Source: Cordia subcordata | Lineage: Eukaryota; Streptophyta; Magnoliopsida; Boraginales; Cordiaceae | Length of the DNA stretch: 64,000 nucleotides | Direction: 5' to 3' | Assembly (NCBI GenBank): GCA_028554755.1 | Contig: JAPTOF010000001.1 | Location: forward strand, 28,819,501 to 28,883,500 | In this document: positions 13,301-21,655 of the stretch, piece after piece | Numbering within the stretch: the first letter of the stretch is position 1 | How the letters are laid out: every line of letters starts with the position of its first letter | Made by a program: the position numbers and the translations under genes | The notes under the pieces: generated by a model | What the model was told of the DNA's origin: nothing | Seen by the model: the letters and a program-made list of their open reading frames with translations, nothing else | Databases searched by the model: none

Positions 13301-13990
13301 TTACCATACCTACGGAAAAATATAAGAAAATCAATAGAAAACTTACTTCTCTTTAATTTCTACAATTATATATTGAACAAATAGACATTGTAACCGAAAA
13401 GAGAAAAACGAACATTTGATCACATGACTGGCTACTTACGATCCATGAAAGATAAATGTAGTCCAACTGAAAAATGGTAGGTCATACGTACATTAACCAG
13501 CTTTAATTTGCGTAGATTAAATCAAAATTTAAATATAAATTACACACACACACATACACACATATATATACATGCATACCTGAGAATCGCCGGGGCAAAA
13601 GGCGAAGCAGCGTTGAACAAGGGAAGAGGAGTAAGCTTTAGAAGCGGCGGCGAAGAGGTCGGAGACGGAGCGGAGATCGGGGGAGGAAGGGCAATGGCAG
13701 ATGCCGATGACGGCGAGGATTTTACGATTGGACTGGAAATCCTCCCAAGGACTCGGCGGAGATCCACCGAGCATGAACTTGAAGTGGAGATTACCGCTAT
13801 CCCACGGCTGATTAGCGAACGGAGACTTTTGGTGCTCCGTGTAGAAGGAGCTGATGGAGGAGAGTGATACAGTGTGGTGCCGCACCAGCATCGATGTGTA
13901 GTCGCGCAGCAGCGGCATCGGGATCGGCCCGATTGGGAGAACCGCTACTCGGATCATGCTGCTCGTTTCGATGCTCACGTCTGGCTCCAT
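1344..13990 (-). CDS. TRS120: TRS120 (TRAPPII subunit, TRAPPC9-like), 5' eight coding exons, partial
   Basis: TRS120 is a subunit of TRAPPII, a Rab-activating tether acting at the trans-Golgi/early endosome and needed for cell-plate assembly in plants. Exons read on the minus strand: 13990-13580, 12660-12454, 12316-12134, 11568-11459, 10147-10088, 5491-5203, 4879-4587 and 2221-1344. All introns are GT-AG and phases agree across every junction, giving 810 codons plus one base. The protein starts MEPDVSIETSSMIRVAVLPI. Recognisable family blocks include SFYTEHQKSPF, PPSPWEDFQSNRK, LILFPPADRQTQEFHLQTMM, GAKSLIDASDRLILYVEIARL, QVAQLYLQQENRLAAISAM, AWSAAARLLRSYYPLITPPG and ELIWVVGEPVQVLVELANPC. Exon 5 is only 60 nt. 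The last exon seen ends in phase 1 (HYA-G), and the remaining C-terminal beta-rich part (about a third of the protein) must lie left of base 1. No frame break was seen, so the gene looks functional. Intron 5 is enlarged by a retrotransposon. Confidence 0.95.
2222..4586. other. TRS120 intron 7
   Basis: This is an intron of about 2.4 kb between exons 7 and 8. It is AT-rich and holds one SINE (3169-3304). I see no other recognisable element or exon. Confidence 0.75.
3169..3304 (+). mobile_element. tRNA-derived SINE
   Basis: The sequence has a Pol III A-box-like TTAGCTCAAGTAGTTG from 3181 and a B-box GGGTTTGAATCCC at 3225-3237, spaced as in a tRNA gene. It lacks an acceptor-stem fold, is followed by a G-rich tail (GGGGGTGGAGGG) and ends in A-rich sequence with AAAT repeats. 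Flanking ATGGTGT and ATGGCGT may be a degenerate target duplication. This arrangement is typical of plant SINEs, and it lies antisense to TRS120. Confidence 0.75.
5492..5940. other. TRS120 intron 5, exon-6-proximal part
   Basis: This intronic sequence lies between exon 6 and the truncated retrotransposon. No 3' LTR matching 9720-9896 and no RNase H coding sequence was found here, so the element appears to stop near 5941. Confidence 0.6.
5956..8356 (-). pseudogene. pol: Copia pol remnant: protease, integrase, partial reverse transcriptase
   Basis: The protease motif VLDSGANAHFT is near 8260. The pre-integrase zinc region runs from LWHARLGHPASS to CPACATSKSH at about 7875-7730. The integrase core includes a TLRSDNGTEF block near 7470. 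Reverse transcriptase covers 6471-5956 with VSNKWVFRIKRRADG, AFLHGTLTETVYM, KSLYGLKQAPRAWF and terminal LIYVDDL. Several frame changes and stops separate the blocks, and RNase H is absent. It is not functional. Confidence 0.85.
8576..9268 (-). CDS. gag: Copia gag (capsid, UBN2-type) of the truncated element
   Basis: This is a 230-residue open frame with the copia capsid pattern: LDNTNYVMWKTQMEALL near residue 16, and the family-typical TYVHQLKPQLHNLNKG and SMHACLDHAKSLCDQLA helices in the middle. The reading then shifts to a frame at 8539-8357 carrying a CCHC knuckle (CQICGKPNHCALEC). Gag packages element RNA in cytoplasmic particles. The frame is intact to 8576, but the junction to the knuckle is broken. 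Confidence 0.8.
   Translation of the reverse strand: MKNLLKNSTALTPIRLDNTNYVMWKTQMEALLFANHLLDHVTGKKPCPPTHITTPDGTKIDNPAYLSWFTIDTHLRPCFLASLSPAVYPHVYHLNTTPGIWQTLAARYASLSRTYVHQLKPQLHNLNKGNLSMHACLDHAKSLCDQLASAAVATADDDLTYYILKGLSAQYDSIRSSIRVRSTTVTIPELTNLLIAEELHLQTSSSLQISSSTDLHTALNTSGPTQTNIS
9269..9719 (-). other. Untranslated leader of the truncated copia element
   Basis: This sequence lies between the primer-binding-site-like motif and the gag ATG and has no open frame. It corresponds to the 5' leader of the element. Confidence 0.5.
9720..9896 (-). repeat. 5' LTR of the truncated copia element
   Basis: Reading minus, the LTR begins TGTAACTGACAGG at 9896 and ends ...CTTCTTCA at 9720 after a CT microsatellite. 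TGGTATC follows at once, matching the first seven bases of the initiator-Met tRNA primer-binding site TGGTATCAGAGC. A TATA-like TATAAATA lies near 9806-9813. The length is about 177 bp. With no partner LTR, the boundaries rest on these signals alone. Confidence 0.6.
9897..10087. other. TRS120 intron 5 beside exon 5
   Basis: This short host intron segment separates the LTR from exon 5. It contains the exon 5 donor GTATTC at 10087. No other feature is seen. Confidence 0.6.
10679..10992. repeat. Perfect 157-bp tandem duplication in TRS120 intron 4
   Basis: Two head-to-tail units, 10679-10835 and 10836-10992, read identically by eye over the full 157 bp, each starting TCCATTCTAACAGATATGC and ending GCAGATGAAGAA. 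They lie about 0.5 kb from exon 5. Identity implies a very recent duplication or an assembly artefact. Confidence 0.95.
10993..11458. other. TRS120 intron 4, exon-4-proximal part
   Basis: This is AT-rich intron between the tandem duplication and the exon 4 donor (GTGTCA from 11458). It has no recognisable element. Confidence 0.6.
11569..12133. other. TRS120 intron 3
   Basis: This intron lies between exons 3 and 4, with donor GTAAGC at 12133 and an acceptor AG just before 11568. No embedded element was recognised. Confidence 0.7.
12956..13047. repeat. 46-bp tandem duplication
   Basis: Two adjacent units of 46 bp (12956-13001 and 13002-13047) share ATACTTATTCTAATAGAGG and CCTTTTCATTAGAA, with only one or two differences. 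The repeat is in TRS120 intron 1. Confidence 0.85.
13541..13572. repeat. CA/TA microsatellite next to the TRS120 exon 1 donor
   Basis: Alternating CA then TA dinucleotides end within about 10 bp of the exon 1 splice donor (13579). On the transcript this is a TATATA/GTGTGT tract just inside intron 1. Confidence 0.8.
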
Positions 13991-14160
13991 TGTTTTTCCC
14001 TTTTTTAATTATTTTCTTTCTTCTCTTTTTAGTTTCTGAAAATGTAATTATAAAGAGAGAGGAGTAAGGGCTTTTTGGAGCGAGTGAGGGCGAGAATTGG
14101 GATCTCTCTTCAGTTTTTTAGTTGCAGAACAAATATTGGTTTCTGAATATTATAGCATGT
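13991..14160 (-). promoter_or_regulatory. TRS120 5' leader and proximal promoter region
   Basis: Directly upstream of the TRS120 ATG (13990-13988) the transcribed strand reads as an A/G-rich tract, as is common in plant 5' leaders. No clear TATA box was identified, and the transcription start is not placed. The stretch 14160-14400 beyond it is AT-rich and holds nothing recognisable. Confidence 0.4.
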
Positions 14161-14399
14161 AGCTTGTCTTGCAATTTGCTTGCAAGAAGCGCACCTTCCA
14201 CCTAAAGGGGGATTTTTTTTCCATATTTCAACCCATTTTCATAAACTCTTTCAAAAATACCCTTATTTTTAATTTGTTTTTAAAAATAGACTTTTCAAAA
14301 TTTGAAAACCCGATAACGGTAATGGAACGGATTTTTTTAATAAATGACACAAATTGTAAAATTTTTTACGAAATAGTATTGTTTCAGAATGAATTTTAA

Positions 14400-14720
14400 A
14401 TCTAGCATTTTCAACTATTCAAAAGCCGAAACAGACAATTGAAAAAACAAAAGTTTTTTGAAAAAAACGTAACTTCCTTGTCTGACGTGCTAACAAGTAG
14501 ATTAGCCATTTTCAACTTTTCAATGATCGAAAATTCAGCTTTCGGCTATTCAATGACCGAAAATGATTGGAGAATATATTCTTTTGTCAGCGTGTCAAAT
14601 TTTGGCTTTTCAATAGCAGAAAATTTGTAACATCATTCATATGTCGCATCAACAAATATATTCTTGACTAGGTGGCAGCCAAATTCGTTTATTGAATAGG
14701 CAAAATCCCAATTCAGCTAT
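14400..14720. repeat. Repeated palindrome-like motif upstream of the MULE transposase
   Basis: At least four variants of a motif resembling TTCGGCTATTCAATGACCGA occur near 14407, 14511, 14539 and 14598, with a fifth, weaker one near 14690. Each is an imperfect inverted repeat around ATTCAAT. They precede the transposase start, where a MULE terminal region would lie, and could be subterminal repeats. A matching inverted terminus on the right was not found. Confidence 0.5.
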
Positions 14721-14926
14721 TCAACTAATGAAGTCAGCCCCACAAGTCTTTATATCAACCCCCATCCCACTGCTTCCTTCATTTATGTGAACAATTTGCT
14801 TCTAAAACTTGCTTGTAAAATCTACTTTCGACTGTTAACACTTCTTTCAATCCTCCCAGATTCTTTCAAACTTCTAAAATGTGCTTGTAAACCATTCAAA
14901 ATTTCATACCAATCCTCAAAAATAAT

Positions 14927-15682
14927 ATGAATCCAAACACATTAACTGTTATTTTACATTATGACGGCCAAAAAATTAATGGCCCTTTTGGTGTACAATA
15001 CGAGGCTACAAAGCCAAGACGCAAGGTCAAAATAACAAAAGAAAAGTCGCACAATGAGTTCATTTACAGTGTTTATGAGAAGCTTAATTTGCGTTACGGT
15101 GTGGACAAAGTTCAGTTACATCACTGTTTCCAATCGGCACTCATCAACTCCCAATATCCATACCTCAATGTTAGTGAATCACTTCCAATGAAGAGTCGCG
15201 GGACATGTATGAGATCGCTTGCCATCCCAATTACATGCACACAACAAATGTTTATGTTGACATAGATACGGATGATGTGTACATTCCCCAGACAGTGAGT
15301 AGTGCTCCTTCTCATGGCGTTGTCTCCAATTTGAACGCAAATTTTAGTGGTTACCAAGATGAAGAGGTCGACATAGCAATACCAGTGACGAAACCTTCCA
15401 ATTTGATTATGTTTCCTCAGGACACGTTTAATGTTGCAAGGACATCACATGCCAAAGGCTCGCATGCGGTGTTCGACTTGAATATGGACACATTTCAATC
15501 GAAGCCAGAAGAAGAAGACAAGGATGTCAAATTGAACCAGCAAAATGCATGGTACGATGATGATGAATATGATGAAGAACGATTTGACAGGAACACTATG
15601 CAAACTCTAACGTATAGGGGTGGTCCGAGTAACAGTGGTGTTCCTGTGGTCAAGGGGTTTGATCATACAGAGTTACAAATGA
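14927..15682 (+). pseudogene. MULE transposase remnant, N-terminal part
   Basis: A 112-residue frame starts MNPNTLTVILHYDGQKINGP (14927), a PB1-like beginning seen in plant MuDR-type proteins. It shifts frame near 15205 into a second frame with an acidic segment (EEEDKDV..., DDDEYDEERF) and ends in GGPSNSGVPVVKGFDHTELQ. The coding sequence is then cut at about 15683 by a 1.9-kb LTR-like repeat and resumes at about 17560. Frame shifts and stops show it is dead. Confidence 0.7.
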
Positions 15683-16469
15683 TGTGTTGTGTTCTTGTGT
15701 GTGTGTGTTTGTATTGTCATTTATCTATGTTTGAGAGGTGTTTTTGACCTTTAAGAGATGCATTGATATAGTACATATGTTAGAGATAGGCTTAAGCATA
15801 TGCAAAATGTACATAGTTGAGTTTAAAGACAAATGCTACACTAATGCAAGATTATTTCACATGTTTGGTGAAGTTTAAGGGTGGATGTTGGAGCAAACCC
15901 CAAGGTGATTTGGACAAAAAGATATCTAAGAAAATGCATTTGGAGGCATGAGGGTCAACTACAAAGCAACCAGAGTAGAACGGGCGAAAAATGAAGAAGT
16001 GGACTGGTTCTGCTGGTTACCCCCTGGCGCCTACCGGTTAAGGCCGGCATTTCCAGAGAAGTCTTTTTGTTTGCCGGTCACCCAAGCTCTTGTGCTGGTT
16101 AATCAGCAAGGTTGCCGATAGCACACTGTAACTATAAAAGAAGCCCCATTTTGCTACAAAAAAGAGAATCTTTTCACGATGTTTCCACACACCCATTTCA
16201 TACACACACAAAACCTTATCTTCACCATCTCTAACACACACACTCACACACTTTTCACCTTGATTCAAGCTTATTTGTAGGGTTTTAAACACTTGGGTTG
16301 AAGTCCACTCCAAGATTTTGTACAAGAATTGCTATGATGGAACGGGAGCGTTCTATTCTTTCTTTCATCCTATTTTATATTATGTTTGAGTAGATTTATT
16401 TAGGGTGATGATACTTGTGTAATGGGTTAAATCTATACTCTTATATTATGGGATTTAATGGCTTAATAT

Positions 16470-16500
<31 letters not shown>

Positions 16501-17560
16501 GCTATGGTTTTCTTGTTTCAATGGCTATTGTTCAATACATATCTAGGTGTTTAATAATATGCCTATGAGAGTTGCATATGTATAAAGTGGAGTCTATTTG
16601 CTACTAAGCACCTTTAATCCATTCTATAATCATGTCTATGTGTTTATGTGTGGATTTTGCATAGTGGGCAATGCTTATATGCATGTCTATGTGTATGTTT
16701 GCATGCCTAGTAGTGAATATGACCTCAATATTGCATACATGTTAGCTCTAAAGTGCTTTTAATGGTGTAATCCGAACATGACGATATTTAGTAGTCGAAT
16801 TGGACCCTTTATTCGAGAACACATTCGCCTAGAGCATGTATAAATATGCTAATAGGTGAAATCCTACTATTGTGACCCTAGAATGAAGAGGCATAGTTTA
16901 AGGCTAGTCTAAATCGTGTCTCTTTTGGCTTTGAATCTAGCCAATAGGTTTTCGGATAGATTTAGTCGGCTCTAGTGACACTAGGTCTTGGCTTTAAATC
17001 CATCCAACAGTTTAGGTAGGGTAGGTTCGTTCTAAATCACCTAGGAAGCTAGTTAGTTACTCTTAACGCCCTTGGTCATAAGGACCATGCCGTAGCTTTA
17101 GGAGGCGCCACCTAGGGACGGACCTGCACCGAGTCCTAGGGAGAAATTAGGACACTAATTAAGCAACCTAGTTAAAGAGCAATCGGTAATTAAGTCATTC
17201 CATGTAATCCCATAGCATTTGAGTCTAAGATCACCCATTAGCAAGTAGACGTCACCCTAATCCCTTCCATTTGTTAGTTCTCTCTAGATAGCTTGTCTCT
17301 ATACCTTCTATTCCCATAGTATAGTTCTATTTTCTTTAGTTTGAGCTCTCAATCATCTAAAAGCACCAAAAAAGTTAGATAGTTTAGGTTTTCTTTTGGG
17401 AATTCTCTAGGACACATACACATAGAATTCATCTCACAACATAGACTCGCGGTGGTTCGACACCCATTCTTGCACACACTTCACTGCATCGATCCGTGCG
17501 CCTGTGGTCTTTAGAGTTGTACTCAAAAAACACTCAACAAACTACTACACAAGAATACTA
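15683..17560 (+). mobile_element. LTR-like 1.9-kb repeat, copy A
   Basis: This non-coding repeat shares its whole layout with copies B and C. It starts TGTGTTGTGTTCTTGTGTG, has a TATA-like ACTATAAAAG near 16131-16140, a TA/TATG microsatellite near 16470, and conserved blocks GGCTTTGAATCTAGCCAATA and GACCTGCACCGAGTCCTAGG. It ends in a CGCCTGTGG/TTGTACTC region. A TG start, an early TATA box and no ORF suggest a solo LTR or a terminal-repeat-only retroelement. No target duplication was confirmed. It interrupts the MULE transposase. Confidence 0.6.
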
Positions 17561-17832
17561 CATCAATAGTACAGATGTACTTGTAACCAAGCCCGTCTAG
17601 GACCCTGATAAGAAGGAGCTTACTGTGGGCATGGTTTTATCTACCAGAAAAGATATACAGAGGGCTGTATAGATGTATACAATAAGTGTACAATGAGAAT
17701 GCATGGTCAATAGATCCACATCTAGCTTGTACCTTGTTTCTTGCAAGAGTAACGACCTTGATAATCCATGTAGATGGTATTTGCATGCCATAGAAAAATC
17801 CACGCACCGTTAATTTGAGATTACAAAGTACT
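17561..17832 (+). pseudogene. MULE transposase remnant, middle (MuDR-type DNA-binding) part
   Basis: The translation, with a few stops, gives DPDKKELTVGMVLSTRKDIQ, then a C-rich stretch and LHAIEKSTH...FEITKY. This is the typical MuDR-domain pattern (GMVFSS..E..KA, WRLHA, FEITKY). It is isolated between two 1.9-kb repeats and joins to the fragment at 19734. Confidence 0.7.
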
Positions 17833-19733
17833 AAGGGTGATGCTTCTCTTTGCTAATTAAGCACTAAGCCTTAATTAAAAGCTTGCAAGTGCACAGGTCA
17901 TGTAGTCTAATGTGCAAAAGCAAGGTCGATCCCTCAGGGAGGCAGGAAATGGTGAATGAAAGCTAAATATGTGTCCTAGAAAGCTAGAAAGAAAACAAGT
18001 TAAACTAAGAATTCTTTTTGGTTATTTTAGATGTGAAGGGAGCTCAAAGTAAATTAAACTATTCTAAACAAACTAAATAAAATAGAGGTAAGAGAGAACA
18101 AGCAAGAAAAAAGGGAATTAACACAAGAAATAGGGCAATGGGTGAAATTCACTTAACTATGGGTGATTTGGGTACTAATTATGCTATGGGACTAACTTTG
18201 ATGGTTTTCTCTAAGAAGGGTGCTCTAAGCTAGGAATCTAATCAACCTCTCTTACAATCCCTAGACTCCATGCGGGTCTATCCCTAGGTGCTACCTACCT
18301 ACAAGTATAGCGTGGTCCTTATGAACTAGGGCACGGATTAGCTAATTACGTTCCTAGGTGATGATAATTGGTCTTACCTTAGGTTCTAACTCATTGGCTG
18401 GGTTAAAAGCCAAGAACTAGGCTTCCTAAGGTCAATTAAGCTAGCCTGACACGTATTGGCTAGTTTTAAAGCCAAAGAAGACTAAACTAGGCTTAATTAC
18501 TAGTGAAGAACCACCATCATAGCATCACGCAAGTAGGATTTGACAATAAAGCACATAATACATGTTCTCGAGCATGGTACGAATAAATATAAAGCATATT
18601 CTAGTCCTAAACACGTAGACATATTTAGGTCATACCAACTTGCTCATTAAAATCCAACATGTATGTCATAGAAGCTAAACTTGATATTAAGGTATGTAAA
18701 AACACACATAGACATGCATAGCTACAAGACCCACTTCATGGAATCACTACATAAACACCTAGACATGCTCATACAATGATTTAGAAGTGTTAAATAGCAA
18801 TCAAGCCTCTAAGTATATATGTTCTTTCACCTAGGTATATCAATAAACACATAGACATGTATATAAGTAGCCATTGAAGCATTAAAGGCCAACATATATA
18901 TATTAAACCATCAAAATCTCATAGCAAAGTAATACTCAATCAACCCATAATACAAGCTTCAATCACCCATAAAGATCTATTCTAGAATAGAGAAAACTAA
19001 GTATAAAAGAAGAAAGATAAACCTCCCTTTCATGCTTAGCTTTGCTCTTGAAATCCTTGTCTTGATCTTGCATTTACAAGTGTTAAACCCTAATTACAAG
19101 CTTAAATCTAGGTGAAAAGTGTGTGAGTTTGTGTGTGTTAGAGGTTGGTGAGAGGGGAATTAAAGTTTGGGAGATGGGTGTGAAATAATGTCTTGTTGTT
19201 TTATAAAATGACCAAAAGAGGGCTTATAGAGCTAATTTCTGCGACTACTAGAACACTCTACCGAAGCATTAGTACCAAGGGGCCTCTATTCTGGTAGTAG
19301 AAACTTGCTCTCTATTTTTGGCGGAATAGTGAGCCAATGCACCGGCACTTTGAAGCCAGTGCTCCGGTAGTGCCTATTTGCTCTCTTTTGGCTTCGTTTT
19401 AGCTCTGTTTGTCTTCCAATTGCTTTGGTCTTTGTCCGAAAGCCTTCAAACTTGATTTTCTTCCACTTTTCATCTTCAGTTATGCTTCCACTCCTTACCC
19501 AAGCCATCTCCATCTTTGTTGATCTCCAAACAATCCTCAATCTCACCTATAATATCCAAAATAAGCCATTAATGTAGCATTTACCTTTTAAACTCAACTA
19601 CATACAATTGTATACACTTAAGTCTATATCTAGCACAAGTACTACACTAATGCAACTATTTAAGCTGAATACACCTCCAAAATATAGACAAATAACAATG
19701 CAAACACACACAAAAATACAACACACCAGCGGG
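17833..19733 (-). mobile_element. LTR-like 1.9-kb repeat, copy B (inverted)
   Basis: The reverse complement starts TGGTGTGTTGTATTTTTGTG and follows copy A through TAGTTGAGTTTAAA and AATGCTACA. It has a TATA-like TTTTATAAAA near 19200 and ends in GACCTGTGCACTTGCAAG. It contains matching CCAGCCAATG and CCTAGGGATAGAC-type blocks. It lies about 270 bp from copy A in opposite orientation and interrupts the same transposase. No ORF. Confidence 0.6.
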
Positions 19734-21275
19734 GTTCACAATTTCTTAGTTCTTAACAGATAGTATAGGCACAGAAATGTTAACGCTAATCTGGTTGGAT
19801 TTATGGTAAGACATTTATAAAACATAAGCACGATTTCAAGGTAAGTTTTGTTTGAGCTCATATTAAGGAAGCATGTTAGGTGGATATATCTTATGGGAAG
19901 GCAGAGGATGGACGAAATAAGGCAATTGAATTGGTCTATGGAGATTGGCACACCTCTTAACAGTCACTTCCATAGTTTTTTAGAACTTTGAAGACAAAGA
20001 ACCCGAGGAAGATCGTAACTTACAAGCTCTTTCCAAGTTTGACGATGGAACGCAAAATTTTTTACTATGTATTCTGGGATTTTGCACCTTGCATCGTGGC
20101 ATGGAAGTATTGTGGACCTGTGCTTATGCTTCACGGTACCCACCTATGGAGGCCATACAAGGGTCATCTTCTTACAGCATTAAAGACAGACACGACAGGA
20201 AAAGTTTTGCCGTTGGCATTTGCCATTGTTGATGCAGAGATGACAGATAGTTGGCCATGGTATCCACGTCTTGTGCGACAACATTTTCTTCATGATATGG
20301 AAAAAGTGTGTATAATATCTAATCGTCACCCAAGAATACTTACTACCGTGGAAAAATCTCATTAGACAGGTATTTATGTGTGAAACATCGAATTTGCCTC
20401 CGACACCTGAAAAACAATGTGATGAAACAAGTTTGAAACTAGTATGTCAAAGACTTAGGCTAGATAGCTGGAAAAGAACATCAAGTTCGCAAGCATAATG
20501 CAATTATGCAAAAGAATTTTGAAGTTGACCCTATACTAGGTAAGGCTGGAAAAAAGGCATACGACTATCTATTTGAAATCGATAAGGAGGTTTAGACCTT
20601 TTGTTCAGATGGAGGGGCCCGTTGGGTATGATGACGATGAACAGTGTCGAATGCTTTAACGGTATTCTTGTTGGTGCTAGATGCTTATCAATCACTTCAT
20701 TAATCTGTCACACTTTTTATGAAGCTAGTGGAATACTTCTGTAATCACTTTGTAAATACTAGATATTTGGCTAGACAACAAATGATGCTCCCCAGTAGAA
20801 CAAAGGAACCTTTTGACAAGTGAGAGGCTCATTCACACCGTCAAAACGTATTTAATTTCCACTGGCCAATTAAAATTGTGCAGGTTGGGCGTTTACCTGC
20901 CTTGTTTACTGAAAAATGTCCTACACAAGTAGTTAAATACAATGAGAAGACTTGTACTTGTGGTAAATGGACAACATATCATGTGCCATGTTCACATGTA
21001 CAAGCCTTAGCACAATACCTACAGAAACCAATTGAGGAGCTAATACCAAAGGAATATACAATGACAACGTACACTGCATCATACTCAATGCCGTTCAAGC
21101 CTTTGGGACATGAGGATTATTGGCCACCAATACCCACATGGCAACTTGGACCTAATCTTGCATGATTGTGTCTAAGAGGGAGAGGTAGACGTATCCACAA
21201 CGAAAATGACCAGTCAAATCAAGTAGGTCAGAGAAGGTGTTCAAATTGTCATCAGTAGGGGCACAACTGTTCCAA
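19734..21275 (+). pseudogene. MULE transposase remnant, DDE core and SWIM zinc finger
   Basis: From 19734 the DNA parallels the second MULE fragment at 24590-24900. The MULE core follows: GPVLMLHGTHLWRPYKGHLL (from about 20117), KTDTTGKVLPLAFAIVDAEM and CIISNRHPRI. The catalytic Asp of the usual D-G-T-H motif is His at about 20132, and the D of S-D-R-H is Asn. A SWIM finger, CTCGKWTTYHVPCSHV, spans about 20956-21000. A CCHC-like CSNCHQ-GHNC near 21240 has an internal stop. Several stops and shifts occur between blocks. The element is catalytically dead. Confidence 0.85.
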
Positions 21276-21655
21276 CTACCTAGGGTAGGACATCAATGCT
21301 AAATCCATCTATTGTGATGTAAAATCCAACTATATGTAAAATATATCTAATGTCATGTAAAATTCACTTTGTCATGTTCATTAGTGATTGTTATGAACTT
21401 TGGTTAATATATTACATTTGTATCTGTAGTTATGAACTTTGGTTAATATCAGCTTCATTGGTGATTGAATTGTGCATGAATAAAATTTATGTTTTATAAC
21501 ACTTAAAGGAACCCTGATAACCAAAAAAGTAAATAAGTAAAAATATTACATAAATGATAATCCAACTAAAAAATTTATGATGGAAGTTAAATACATAAAA
21601 GTCCATTGATACTATCAACTGAAAAATAAAAGGAAACCTATCCTCTACGATGTCC
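21276..21655. other. Spacer between convergent MULE genes
   Basis: This AT-rich spacer lies between the 3' end of the plus-strand transposase remnant and the 3' end of the minus-strand plant-mobile-domain remnant. Two direct copies of TTATGAACTTTGGTTAATAT occur near 21393 and 21430. Nothing else is recognised. Confidence 0.5.

Larger units (their letters stand above)
12661..13579. other. TRS120 intron 1
   Basis: This intron separates exon 1 from exon 2, with donor GTATGC at 13579 and acceptor ATGCAG ending at 12661. It holds a 46-bp tandem duplication (12956-13047) and a CA/TA microsatellite just inside the donor. Confidence 0.75.

Noticed and set aside
13508..13867. 119-codon plus ORF overlapping TRS120 exon 1
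   Set aside because: It is a shadow of the conserved exon and starts in a CA/TA microsatellite.
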